A DNA stretch of 64,000 nt from Luxibacter massiliensis (GTDB lineage: Bacteria > Bacillota > Clostridia > Lachnospirales > Lachnospiraceae). The position numbers and the translations under genes were made by a program. The stretch is taken from assembly GCF_900604355.1 (NCBI RefSeq), contig NZ_UWOE01000001.1, positions 1,054,001 to 1,118,000 on the forward strand, read 5' to 3'. The notes beneath the pieces are model-generated. The model was not told the origin of the DNA, searched no databases, and saw only the letters and a program-made list of their open reading frames with translations. Position 1 is the stretch's first letter, and every line of letters starts with the position of its first letter. This document shows positions 8,351 to 17,067 of the stretch, one piece after another.

Positions 8351-9889
8351 ATGGAAAATAAATATTTATTAGGGGTGGATGTGGGGACTACAAGCATTAA
8401 AGTGGCAATTATAGACGAAAATGCCCGGATGCTTGGGATGAGCAGCAGTTCATACAGGATGATTACGCCCAACCAGGATTATGCCCAGATTGACACAGAA
8501 GATATGTGGAGGGCTTTCCTTAAATGTGTCCGGCTTCTGCAGGGCGGAAAAAATATTGATTTATCCATGGTAGCGGGAATCAGCATTTCCAGTCTTTGCC
8601 CGGGGCTTGCAGCCCTGGGGGAGAACGGGGAAGTGCTTGTGGACCCTATCATCTATTCTGACAGGCGCAGCACAAAAGAAGCTGAGTTAATCAGAGAAGC
8701 GGTAGGCGAGGAGAAGCTATTTGAAATTACTGCCAATACAGCCATGGCAGGGGCCATGTCCGGTACCTCCATGCTTTGGATTAAAAGGAATCTGCCGGAA
8801 ATTTATGCAAAGACCAAGTATTTTGGCCATGTGAATACATTGATGGCGCACAGAATGTCAGGAGAATTTGCTATTGACTACTCTAATGCATCTTATACGA
8901 ATCTGTTTGAGACTGCAGGCGGCTATAGGTGGTCAGAAACTCTGTGCCAGAAGACGGGGATTGATATCAAAAAACTGCCGCCTCTCCATGCTTCCACAGA
9001 TATTGTGGGCAGATTGATCCAGCCAGAGCTGATCGAACTTGGGATCCCAGGGCAGACGCCGGTTGTTATAGGCGGGGGAGATACTGCCTGCGCCACACTT
9101 GCAGCCGGGGTGACAAAAGCTGGGGATGTCTGTGAATCTGTGGGAACAACAAATGTCCTGACGATCTGCGTGGATCAGCCAAAGTTTGACCGGGGATTTA
9201 TTAACCGCTGCCATGTAGTGGAGGGGACTTGGATCTACCAGGGGGCCCTGTCACACACAGGGTCGTCCTACCAGTGGTTCAGGGATCATTTCTGCCAGGA
9301 TCTGGTAGAGAAGGCGGGAGGCAATGACAAAGCAGCCTTTGAACTTTTGAACAAAGAAGCAGAGATGGCGAATCCCGGGTGCGACGGACTTGTATTTCTG
9401 CCATATATGCTGGGGGAGAGAAGTCCTATCTGGGATCCTTATGCCCGGGGCGTGTTTTTTGGACTTTCACTGCAGACTACCCGCAGGGAAATGAACCGTG
9501 CAATTATGGAAGGGTGCGGCTATGGGTTAAAGCAGCTGTCAGCAATCGCGGAGAGGGTGACAGGACAGGAAATCCGTTCATTTACATCCATCGGCGGCGG
9601 GGCAAAGAGTGAGACTTGGGCACAGATCAAAGCGGATATTACCGGAAAAGATATCAATATTCTGGATATGAATGACATGGCACCTATTGGGGCGGCTCTG
9701 CTGGCCGGTGTGGGAACAGGGGTTTTCTCAGATATCTATGAGGCGGCTTCCCGGGTTGAGAAAAAAATATATAAAGTAATCAAAAGCAGCAATGCCCATC
9801 AGGATGTCTATGAGAAGAGATACCAGGTATATACAGGACTGTATCCGCAGATTAAAGAATTATATAAAATTGGAAGCAATTTACAATAG
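8351..9889 (+). CDS. FGGY-family carbohydrate kinase (xylulokinase-like)
   Basis: A 512-residue sugar kinase with the ASKHA fold. N-terminal ATP phosphate-1 loop GVDVGTTSIKVAI (about 8-20), the domain signature region TGSSYQWFRDHF, and the C-terminal SIGGGAKSETWAQIKADI typical of the FGGY_C domain. Family members phosphorylate ketoses or polyols, or AI-2 (LsrK). Here it lies between the aldolase and the TRAP transporter, so it probably makes the phosphorylated keto substrate of the aldolase. The MENKYLLG start is chosen from protein homology; the ribosome binding site is weak. Confidence 0.88.
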   Translation: MENKYLLGVDVGTTSIKVAIIDENARMLGMSSSSYRMITPNQDYAQIDTEDMWRAFLKCVRLLQGGKNIDLSMVAGISISSLCPGLAALGENGEVLVDPIIYSDRRSTKEAELIREAVGEEKLFEITANTAMAGAMSGTSMLWIKRNLPEIYAKTKYFGHVNTLMAHRMSGEFAIDYSNASYTNLFETAGGYRWSETLCQKTGIDIKKLPPLHASTDIVGRLIQPELIELGIPGQTPVVIGGGDTACATLAAGVTKAGDVCESVGTTNVLTICVDQPKFDRGFINRCHVVEGTWIYQGALSHTGSSYQWFRDHFCQDLVEKAGGNDKAAFELLNKEAEMANPGCDGLVFLPYMLGERSPIWDPYARGVFFGLSLQTTRREMNRAIMEGCGYGLKQLSAIAERVTGQEIRSFTSIGGGAKSETWAQIKADITGKDINILDMNDMAPIGAALLAGVGTGVFSDIYEAASRVEKKIYKVIKSSNAHQDVYEKRYQVYTGLYPQIKELYKIGSNLQ

Positions 9890-9907
9890 TTAAGGAGGAA
9901 TATTCTT

Positions 9908-10954
9908 ATGAAAAAGAGAATAATTGCTATGATGTTAGCGGCAGCAATGGTTTGTTCATGCCTCGCAGGATGTGGCGGCAGCGGAGATTCTGGAAGTGAA
10001 GGCTCCACAGGCAGTACAGAGGAAGTAAAAAAGATTACAATTTCAGTGCCTGACCCAGATGCTTCTTACATATATCAGGCGGCGGAAGAATTTGCGAAAC
10101 GCGCCGAAGAGTACTCAGGCGGGTCTCTGGAATTCACTGTCTCAGGCAATGGGTCACTCTACGGCGGCGATACGGCGGCTGGGATTAAACAGCTTTCAGC
10201 AGGCTCCCTGCAGATGCTGATCCTCGCCACCAGTGTGTACGCAAGCTTTGAGCCTGGCTATAATATGATATCTGTTCCCTATATGTTTGACGACCAGCAG
10301 CAATTGCTGGATTATCTGAACAGCGATACTGGGAAAGAGCTGATGAACCGGGTCTCAGATATGGGAATCACAACAGTGGGGAGCTGGACACGGTCATTTA
10401 GAAAAGTGACAAACTCCAAAAATGCGGTCAATACTCCAGAGGATTTAAAGGGAATGGTCCTGCGTGTGCCAAACAATGCCCTGTACGTAGAGTTTTTCGG
10501 AGCCTGCGGCGCTGTGACGACTCCTATGAATTTCAGTGAGGTGTATAATGCCCTTCAGTTAAACACTCTGGACGGCCAGGAAAATCCTGTGGATGTGCCT
10601 TTCTCCAATAAGTTCTATGAAGTGCAGAAGTATGTTTCCGGCACAGACCATATGGCCGATGCATGGCTGGTAGGCATCAACAGTAAATTGTTCGATGGGT
10701 TAAGCGATAATCAGAAAGAGGCAATCCAGAAGGCAGGGGAAGAGGTACAGCAGTGGAATGTTGAATTTATGGAGAAGGAAGATGAGACAGCACTTGAGAC
10801 GCTTCTGGACAACGGGATGGAGTATAACGATATAACTGATGAAGGGCGGCAGAAATTTATTGAAGTGTCACAGTCCTGCTACGATAAATTCAAAGAGCTG
10901 ATTGAGGATGATGAATTGTTTGACGCAACGGCTGAGTTTTGTGGGAAGAATTGA
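9908..10954 (+). CDS. TRAP transporter substrate-binding lipoprotein (DctP type)
   Basis: A 348-residue extracytoplasmic solute receptor. Residues 1-21 are a lipoprotein signal peptide with lipobox LAGC and Cys22 as the lipidated residue. The mature part has the DctP pattern: an opening beta strand with KKITISVPDPD, a hinge region with FRKVTNSKNAVNTPEDLKG (about 163-181), the conserved Arg in LRVPNNA that pairs with the ligand carboxylate in this family, and NALQLNTLDGQENP. Predicts an acidic sugar or other carboxylate as substrate. AAGGAGG precedes the ATG; 18 bp follow the kinase. Confidence 0.93.
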   Translation: MKKRIIAMMLAAAMVCSCLAGCGGSGDSGSEGSTGSTEEVKKITISVPDPDASYIYQAAEEFAKRAEEYSGGSLEFTVSGNGSLYGGDTAAGIKQLSAGSLQMLILATSVYASFEPGYNMISVPYMFDDQQQLLDYLNSDTGKELMNRVSDMGITTVGSWTRSFRKVTNSKNAVNTPEDLKGMVLRVPNNALYVEFFGACGAVTTPMNFSEVYNALQLNTLDGQENPVDVPFSNKFYEVQKYVSGTDHMADAWLVGINSKLFDGLSDNQKEAIQKAGEEVQQWNVEFMEKEDETALETLLDNGMEYNDITDEGRQKFIEVSQSCYDKFKELIEDDELFDATAEFCGKN

Positions 10955-10979
10955 TTGAGGAAGAAAATGAGGTGCGTAT

Positions 10980-11525
10980 ATGGAACGTAAAAAGACGGTC
11001 TTGTCCAAATTCTTTGATATTGTAAACGGACTGGAGAATGTAGTTCTGGCGGTTATGGTTATTGGCATGGTTGTTACGATTCTTCTTCAGATTATCGGGC
11101 GTATCATCGGCCACCCCTTTGCATGGACAGAGGAGACCAGCAGGTATCTGTTCCTCTGGATGATGTTTGTGGCCCTGGCTGCAGGGTTTAACCAGGCGGA
11201 GTCGTCCCGCGTAACATTACTGGTTATGGTGGGCCCCAAATGGCTGAAGAAATTTAGTGAAATTTTATATGCGGTTGTTGTCGTGGCATTCTTTGGTTTT
11301 ATGGTTGTCTGGGGGATTGAGGTTGTAAGACAGCAGATTATGATGAGGGAGATGGGTACTGCCCTGCAAATCCCCATGTATGTCATTGGCATCTGCGTGC
11401 CGGTCTCTGGAATACTGGGAATTATCGGGGTTGTGCAAAGTTTTCTGGAATACTATGGCAATGTTGCCATACCGGAAAGGCAAAAAGAAGATAAGAAAGA
11501 TACGGAAGAAAGGGGTGAGGAGTAA
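10980..11525 (+). CDS. TRAP transporter small permease (DctQ type)
   Basis: A 181-residue membrane protein with four hydrophobic segments (about 20-40, 51-70, 90-110, 131-152), the normal DctQ size and topology. It carries the family's conserved TEETSRYLFLWMMF segment in the second helix. Pairs with the large permease, whose start lies two bases after this stop. The C-terminal tail is charged (Lys/Glu rich). Confidence 0.92.
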   Translation: MERKKTVLSKFFDIVNGLENVVLAVMVIGMVVTILLQIIGRIIGHPFAWTEETSRYLFLWMMFVALAAGFNQAESSRVTLLVMVGPKWLKKFSEILYAVVVVAFFGFMVVWGIEVVRQQIMMREMGTALQIPMYVIGICVPVSGILGIIGVVQSFLEYYGNVAIPERQKEDKKDTEERGEE

Positions 11526-11527
11526 GT

Positions 11528-12808
11528 ATGAGCGTTGTATTATTAATTGTATTCCTGGTTCTGATGTTTTTGGGAGTGCCAATTGCAGTCGCATTAGGCG
11601 CAGCTTCTGTCATCTGTATTGCAACGATGTCAGACCTGCCCCTGTCACTGGCCGCCCAGTCTATGTTTACTTCTATGAATAGCTTTATTATGGTTGCCGT
11701 GCCTTTATTTATTCTCTGTGGCTCGCTGATGGATGAAGGGGGAGTTGCAGACAAGATTTATGACCTGGCAGAAGCCATGGTAGGATGGATTTTCGGCGGC
11801 CTGGGGCATGTGTCTGTTGTGGTCAACATGATATTTGCAGGCATGTCCGGTTCTTCTGTGGCAGCCATCGCATCCATTGGAAAGATGAGCATCAATGCCC
11901 TGTCTAAAAAGGGATATCCCCAGGATTACGCCACGGCGATTAATCTATCGGGATCTATGCTGGCCTCCGTTATCCCGCCCAGCATACTGATGATCAATGC
12001 AGCGGCTACTGCAAATGTTTCTATAGGGCAGGCTTTGCTGGCAGGGTTGATTCCAGGAATTATTATTGGCCTTATCTTCATGGTCTATAATTATTTCTAT
12101 TGTAAGAAACATGGAATCGGCGACCGCACGCCGTTCCAGGGGAAACGGCTGGGAAGGGCATTTGTAAACGCCATACCGGCGCTTTTGACCCCTGTTATTC
12201 TGCTGGGAGGTGTTTATACAGGATTCTATACACCCACAGAAGGGGCGGCCATTGCAGTGGTATATACCATTTTAGTTTCGATTTATATTTATAAGAATCT
12301 GAAGTGGACAGACATTCCCAGGATTATCTGTAAGAATGCCCGGTCAACAGGGACCATTCTGTTTGTGGCCATTGCAGCAAAACCGGCGTCTCTTTTATTC
12401 GAACTGGACGGCCTGCCCAGCACAGTCGCAAACATGATAACCGGTGTTTCAGATAACCGTATTGTTATTATGTTCGTCCTGTATGCATTCTTAATCTGTG
12501 TTGGCATGTTCATGGATGCGACAGCGGCAATTTTTATCCTTGTCCCGATTTTGCTGCCGGCAGTGCAGGCAGTAGGGGTGTCGCCACTGTTTTTTGTAGT
12601 GTTCCTTGTCATCACACTGTCCTTTGGACTGATCACACCGCCGGTGGGCGTGTGCCTGTATGCGGCCCAGAATGTGACTGGGCTTGCCTTGGAGAGGATT
12701 ATTAAGGCTTCTGTCCCATGGATTATCCTCATCGCGGTCACACTCTGTATTTTTATTGTGTTCCCGCAGATTATTACAGGGCCGGTAGGACTGATATTTG
12801 GAGGCTGA
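11528..12808 (+). CDS. TRAP transporter large permease (DctM type)
   Basis: A 426-residue polytopic permease, the sodium-coupled transport subunit. It has the expected eleven or so hydrophobic helices and the DctM hallmarks: GVPIAVALG near the N-terminus, MSGSSVAAIASIGKMSI (about 102-118), SGSMLASVIPPSILMI (about 148-163) and the C-terminal FGLITPPVGVCLYAAQ. Forms one unit with the two preceding genes. The IS110 element begins about 20 bp after its stop, separating it from the downstream part of the island. Confidence 0.95.
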   Translation: MSVVLLIVFLVLMFLGVPIAVALGAASVICIATMSDLPLSLAAQSMFTSMNSFIMVAVPLFILCGSLMDEGGVADKIYDLAEAMVGWIFGGLGHVSVVVNMIFAGMSGSSVAAIASIGKMSINALSKKGYPQDYATAINLSGSMLASVIPPSILMINAAATANVSIGQALLAGLIPGIIIGLIFMVYNYFYCKKHGIGDRTPFQGKRLGRAFVNAIPALLTPVILLGGVYTGFYTPTEGAAIAVVYTILVSIYIYKNLKWTDIPRIICKNARSTGTILFVAIAAKPASLLFELDGLPSTVANMITGVSDNRIVIMFVLYAFLICVGMFMDATAAIFILVPILLPAVQAVGVSPLFFVVFLVITLSFGLITPPVGVCLYAAQNVTGLALERIIKASVPWIILIAVTLCIFIVFPQIITGPVGLIFGG

Positions 12809-12851
12809 TTATAGCATTCCTATAGAGAATGAAATTTGAACTTTGACAAAA

Positions 12852-12918
12852 TAAAATCTCCCCGTATGATGTATATGAGTTTAGCGACTTAATACATCAG
12901 AATACAAAGGAGATTTTA
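12852..12918 (+). promoter_or_regulatory. stem-loop enclosing the transposase ribosome binding site
   Basis: TAAAATCTCC (12852-12861) pairs exactly with GGAGATTTTA (12909-12918), which contains the AAGGAGA ribosome binding site of the transposase; TGATGTAT (12867-12874) pairs exactly with ATACATCA (12892-12899) inside. The paired state would hide the ribosome binding site six bases before the ATG. Confidence 0.65.
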
Positions 12919-12923
12919 TAACA

Positions 12924-14225
12924 ATGAAAGTAAAGTATGAAGACCGCCTGAAACAGAAACTACTCGCAATCAAAACAAATACCCTTATAGTTGGCGTGGA
13001 TATCGCCAAAAACTATCAGTGGGCAAGGTTTGTTGATTTCAGAGGCATTGAGTATAGCCATGCCTTGAAATTCAAAAACAGTAAAAGCGGCTTTGAGACT
13101 ATATTAACAAGGATCCGCCAGATATGCAAGGAGGAAAATTTTGCAGAGGCTGTCGTTGGAATGGAACCCACCGGACATTACTGGAAAGCATTCGCGAACT
13201 GGCTTAATAAGCAGGAGGGGATCAGGGTCGTCCTCGTCAATCCGTATGCGACAAAACAGGCAAAGGAGCTTGATGATAACAGCCAGACAAAGTCGGATAA
13301 GAAGGATGCGCTGACGATTGGGAAGCTGGTGAAGGACGGGAGATATTTTGAACTGTACCTGCCCCATGATATTTATGCCGAACTGAGAGTGCTGTCCACG
13401 ACCAGAACCGGATTAAATAAGCGTAAAAGTGCATTGAAGAATACAGTTACGGCGGTACTGGATGAGTTTTTCCCGGAGTATACAGAAGTGTTCAAATGCC
13501 CGCTTACGGGGAAAGCATCGAGGCAGATATTAAAGGTATGCCCATTTCCTAAATTCATTCTTGAGCTAAGTGTAGACGGGGTTACAGCAGAGATAAAGAA
13601 AGCGGTAAAGAAAACCGTTGGACGCAGGAAAGCAGAACAGCTTGTAGAAGCCGCAAAAGATTCCATCGGCGTAGATTATGGGGAAGAAGCTGCCATGCTG
13701 AAACTGAGCCTGACGCTGGAAGAACTGGGGCTTTTGGAGAAACAGACAGAAGAACTGGAAGGAAAAATGGCAGAAATGTTAGAGAAGACCGAGTATGCAG
13801 GATTCTTATTAAGTATAAAGGGAATCGGCGTGGTAACACTGGCGGCGTGTCTTGGGGAGCTTGGCGACCCGACTCGTTTTGAAAACCCGCGTCAGATGAG
13901 CCGTATGGCAGGGTATAACCTTGTGGAGGACAGCTCAGGAAAGAACAAGAGCGGGACAAAGATATCCAAACGAGGGAGGAAAAACCTGCGGAGTGTGCTG
14001 TATCAGATGGCACTGACAATGGTTGCTGCAAATGATGAGATGAAACAGTTATACCATTACCTGAAAACGAGGGAGAAAGATCCGCTGAAAAAGATGCAGG
14101 CATTGATCGTAGTCAGCAAAAAGATACTGACGCTGATCCACACGCTTGCCAAGAAAAAGGAAAACTACGACCCGAAAAAAGTATTCGGATATGTCCGCAG
14201 GGAACAGCTTAAAGCAGCTGCCTGA
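12924..14225 (+). CDS. IS110-family transposase (DEDD recombinase)
   Basis: A 433-residue transposase with an N-terminal RuvC-like DEDD domain: GVDIAK (Asp26), VGMEPTGHYW (Glu, about residue 77), and SDKKDA (two Asp, about 115-120). The C-terminal Transposase_20 (Tnp) domain starts at the helix-hairpin-helix-like LLSIKGIGVVTLAACLGEL (about 294-312) and includes FENPRQMSRMAGYN and EDSSGK, where the family's catalytic Ser lies. A coiled coil joins the domains (about 250-290). Full-length and apparently intact. AAAGGAG precedes the ATG but is sequestered in a stem. Confidence 0.95.
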   Translation: MKVKYEDRLKQKLLAIKTNTLIVGVDIAKNYQWARFVDFRGIEYSHALKFKNSKSGFETILTRIRQICKEENFAEAVVGMEPTGHYWKAFANWLNKQEGIRVVLVNPYATKQAKELDDNSQTKSDKKDALTIGKLVKDGRYFELYLPHDIYAELRVLSTTRTGLNKRKSALKNTVTAVLDEFFPEYTEVFKCPLTGKASRQILKVCPFPKFILELSVDGVTAEIKKAVKKTVGRRKAEQLVEAAKDSIGVDYGEEAAMLKLSLTLEELGLLEKQTEELEGKMAEMLEKTEYAGFLLSIKGIGVVTLAACLGELGDPTRFENPRQMSRMAGYNLVEDSSGKNKSGTKISKRGRKNLRSVLYQMALTMVAANDEMKQLYHYLKTREKDPLKKMQALIVVSKKILTLIHTLAKKKENYDPKKVFGYVRREQLKAAA

Positions 14226-14477
14226 GAAGAAAGAGAGCCGGTAATGGCACGGGGACAAGGAGGGATCCTCCATCAGCCCAAAGAGGCAGCATGATAGCAC
14301 AAGTCTGCCCCGTGCCTTTATCCATAAAGCAGAAGGAAGGAATGTCAGGGCAAAGACCCAGCGAGAACTGGTAGGGTAAGTGTATGGATATAGATCGGCA
14401 GAAGAAAGAACATCAGTCATTCCATCCATTTATGGATGATGATATAAAACTTTAAAATATATCGGGAGATATATTGA
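14226..14477 (+). ncRNA. candidate IS110/IS1111 bridge (guide) RNA region
   Basis: Noncoding right end of the element with a dense set of hairpins: an outer 9-bp stem GGCACGGGG (14246-14254)/CCCCGTGCC (14308-14316) enclosing GGAGG-GAT-CCTCC (14259-14271); CCAG/CTGG around 14357-14371; CATCCAT/ATGGATG (14423-14438); ATATATC/GATATAT (about 14457-14474). IS1111-type members of the family encode their target- and donor-pairing guide RNA here. The RNA boundaries and pairing loops are not determined. Confidence 0.5.
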
Positions 14478-14511
14478 CAAATTTCAAATATTGAGGTAGG
14501 AGGGTGAAGAG

Positions 14512-15477
14512 ATGAAGATTGTTATTTTAGACGGTTATACAGAGAATCCAGGGGATCTGAGCTGGGAAGGCTTTGAGAATATAGGGGAATTAGATGTATA
14601 CGACAGGACGTCCCTTTCAGATATAAAGGAGGCTATAAGCAGAATTGGGGATGCAGAGGCTGTACTGACAAATAAGACGCCTCTTCCTAAAGCAGTGATT
14701 GATGCAAGCCCCAATCTAAAATATATCGGCGTGCTGGCCACAGGGTACAATGTGGTGGATGTGGACGCGGCAAAGGAAAAAGGCATTGTCGTAAGCAATA
14801 TTCCCTCTTATGGGACTGCGGCAGTGGGTCAGTTCGCAATTGCACTTCTGCTGGAGATCTGCCACAATATCGGGCACCACAACCAGGCTGTCAAGGAAGG
14901 GCGCTGGGAGAGCAACCCTGACTGGTGTTTCTGGGACTATCCGTTGATTGAACTGGCAGGAAAGACGATGGGGATTATTGGCTTCGGCAGAATTGGGCAG
15001 GCAACGGGAAAAATCGCAAAAGCACTGGGGATGCGGGTGATCGCAAATGATGAATTTCCCAGCGAGGGCGGAAAGGAAATCGCAGAATATGTGTCAAGGG
15101 AAGAGTTGTTTGCACAGGCAGATGTAATTTCCCTGCACTGTCCACTGTTCCCCTCCACCCAGGGCCTGGTGGACAAGGAAAATATAGCGAAAATGAAGGA
15201 TGGCGTCATTATTTTAAATAACTCCAGGGGTCAGTTGATTGTGGAACAGGATCTGGCCGACGCATTAAATGCAGGAAAGGTGTATGCCGCAGGGTTGGAT
15301 GTGGTTTCCACAGAGCCAATCAAAGGGGACAATCCTCTTCTGGAGGCTAAAAACTGTATTATAACACCTCATATATCCTGGGCGCCAAAGGAGAGCCGCC
15401 AGCGTTTGATGGACATTGCGGTTGAGAATCTGGAGAGGTTCATCAAAGGCGAGCCTGTGAATGTTGTAAATAAGTAG
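14512..15477 (+). CDS. D-isomer-specific 2-hydroxyacid dehydrogenase
   Basis: A 321-residue NAD-dependent dehydrogenase of the hydroxypyruvate reductase/glycerate dehydrogenase branch. NAD-binding loop MGIIGFGRIGQATGKIA (about 149-165), the catalytic triad regions NNSRGQLIVE (Arg, about 240), DVVSTEP (Glu, about 269) and the His in ITPHISWAP (about 288-291). Probably interconverts a 2-keto acid and a D-2-hydroxy acid produced from the aldehyde half of the aldolase reaction, for example hydroxypyruvate/glycerate; that link is inferred. The ribosome binding site GGTAGGAGGG lies just beyond the right end of the IS. Confidence 0.9.
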   Translation: MKIVILDGYTENPGDLSWEGFENIGELDVYDRTSLSDIKEAISRIGDAEAVLTNKTPLPKAVIDASPNLKYIGVLATGYNVVDVDAAKEKGIVVSNIPSYGTAAVGQFAIALLLEICHNIGHHNQAVKEGRWESNPDWCFWDYPLIELAGKTMGIIGFGRIGQATGKIAKALGMRVIANDEFPSEGGKEIAEYVSREELFAQADVISLHCPLFPSTQGLVDKENIAKMKDGVIILNNSRGQLIVEQDLADALNAGKVYAAGLDVVSTEPIKGDNPLLEAKNCIITPHISWAPKESRQRLMDIAVENLERFIKGEPVNVVNK

Positions 15478-15500
15478 AAGAAAGGTTAGGGGCGGATGAA

Positions 15501-16850
15501 ATGAGTAAAAATGTATCCTTTGATTACTCGAAAACGGCAGGGTTCATGAAAGAGCATGAAGTGGCATCTATGAAAGGGACCGTGGAATATGCCAAGAATA
15601 AGCTTCTTTCCAGGAGCGGGGAGGGCAGCAGCTTTCTGGGGTGGATTGACCTTCCCGTGGACTATGACAAAACAGAGTTTAGGAGAATCAAAAAAGCGGC
15701 CAAAAAAATACAGTCTGATTCTGAGGTGCTTTTGGTAATCGGAATCGGCGGATCGTACCTTGGGGCACGTGCGGCAATCGAGTTTCTGCGCCATGGATTT
15801 TATAATAATGTAAGCAGGGAAATAAGAAAAGCGCCGGAAATTTATTTTGTCGGGAATAATATGAGCGGCGCCTATATCAGGGCGGTTATAGATGTGGTGG
15901 GCGGCAGGGATTTCTCAATTAATGTAATATCTAAGTCGGGAACTACCACAGAGCCGGCCATTGCCTTCCGTGTATTTAAGGAAATCCTGGAAAAGAAATA
16001 TGGCAGGGAGGCCGCCGCCCACAGGATTTATGCCACCACAGATAAATCCCGCGGCGCACTGAAGCATCTGGCAGATGAAGAGGGGTATGATACCTTTGTG
16101 GTGCCCGACGACATAGGGGGGCGTTTCTCCGTACTGACCGCCGTGGGACTCCTTCCCATAGCTGTGAGCGGGGCGGATATAGACCTTTTAATGGAAGGTG
16201 CGGCGGCAGGCCGAAAGAATGCCCTGGAGAAACCTTATGAGGAAAACGATGCTTTATTGTATGCTGCGGTCCGCAATATTCTCCACCGGAAAGGAAAGTC
16301 AGTAGAAATTCTGGCCAATTATGAACCCAGCCTGCATTATATATCTGAATGGTGGAAACAGCTCCACGGAGAGAGTGAGGGGAAGGACCAGCGGGGAATT
16401 ATGCCTGCATCTGTAGACCTGACAACGGATTTACATTCTCTGGGGCAGTTTATACAGGATGGCTCCAGAATTATGTTTGAGACAGTGCTGAATATAGAGG
16501 CGCCGGGAGAAGAGATCATACTGAGGGAAGAGCCTGTGGATTTGGACGGACTAAACTATCTGGCAGGCAAGACAGTAGATTTTGTTAATAAGAGTGCCAT
16601 GAACGGTACAATTTTGGCGCACACAGATGGCAAAGTCCCCAACCTGATGGTGAAGATACCCAAAGAGAATGAGTTTTATCTTGGACAGTTATTTTATTTC
16701 TTTGAGTTCGCATGTGGAGTCAGCGGGTATGTGCTGGGAGTAAATCCATTCAACCAGCCAGGAGTAGAGAGCTATAAGACGAATATGTTCGCGCTTTTAG
16801 GGAAACCCGGGTTTGAGAAAGAGCGCAAGGACCTGCTCAAAAGGCTGTAA
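15501..16850 (+). CDS. pgi: glucose-6-phosphate isomerase
   Basis: A 449-residue phosphoglucose isomerase of the short bacterial type, interconverting glucose-6-phosphate and fructose-6-phosphate. Conserved blocks are IGIGGSYLGARAA (about 77-89), VISKSGTTTEPA (about 140-151, sugar phosphate binding), the Glu in WWKQLHGESEGK (about 279-290) and GVNPFNQPGVESYK near the C-terminus, with the active-site His/Lys. Length is standard for clostridia. It is 23 bp after the dehydrogenase gene and is followed by a strong terminator, so it ends this transcription unit. It may be the general glycolytic enzyme rather than part of the special pathway. Confidence 0.96.
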   Translation: MSKNVSFDYSKTAGFMKEHEVASMKGTVEYAKNKLLSRSGEGSSFLGWIDLPVDYDKTEFRRIKKAAKKIQSDSEVLLVIGIGGSYLGARAAIEFLRHGFYNNVSREIRKAPEIYFVGNNMSGAYIRAVIDVVGGRDFSINVISKSGTTTEPAIAFRVFKEILEKKYGREAAAHRIYATTDKSRGALKHLADEEGYDTFVVPDDIGGRFSVLTAVGLLPIAVSGADIDLLMEGAAAGRKNALEKPYEENDALLYAAVRNILHRKGKSVEILANYEPSLHYISEWWKQLHGESEGKDQRGIMPASVDLTTDLHSLGQFIQDGSRIMFETVLNIEAPGEEIILREEPVDLDGLNYLAGKTVDFVNKSAMNGTILAHTDGKVPNLMVKIPKENEFYLGQLFYFFEFACGVSGYVLGVNPFNQPGVESYKTNMFALLGKPGFEKERKDLLKRL

Positions 16851-16860
16851 GTGAATACCC

Positions 16861-16889
16861 AGGGGCACCCTGAAAGGGGTGCCCTTTTA
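16861..16889 (+). terminator. terminator after pgi
   Basis: GGGCACCC-TGAAA-GGGGTGCCC followed by TTTT, eleven bases after the pgi stop. Confidence 0.85.
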
Positions 16890-16935
16890 AGGTATAGATA
16901 CAGGGGAGCTATATAGGGGCACATGTATAGAAGCG

Positions 16936-16964
16936 TTGTAAAATGGTATTTCTTATGTTATGAT
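16936..16964 (+). promoter_or_regulatory. promoter of the RpiR regulator gene
   Basis: TTGTAA (16936-16941), 17-bp spacer, TATGAT (16959-16964). It shares the TATGAT -10 box with the operon promoter but no clear TGAAAATAA operator. Confidence 0.55.
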
Positions 16965-17067
16965 AAAAAACAAATAAAGCCTGCAGGCAGACATATAATT
17001 TGGCCTAGGCTGGCAGCAGAGATGTATATTTGTACCTGTATTCAGGGCATATTTGATAAACGGGGGG

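Larger units (their letters stand above)
12830..14486 (+). mobile_element. IS110-family insertion sequence (ends approximate)
   Basis: One DEDD transposase gene (12924-14225) with about 95 bp of noncoding DNA on its left and about 260 bp on its right. Short sub-terminal inverted repeats TGAAATTTG (12830-12838) and CAAATTTCA (14478-14486) mark the likely extent, about 1.65 kb. IS110-family elements lack long terminal repeats and insert with little or no duplication, so exact ends need comparison with an empty site. The long right end fits the IS1111 type of organisation, in which the guide RNA is encoded downstream of the transposase. It sits inside the catabolic island without disrupting a reading frame. 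Confidence 0.75.
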
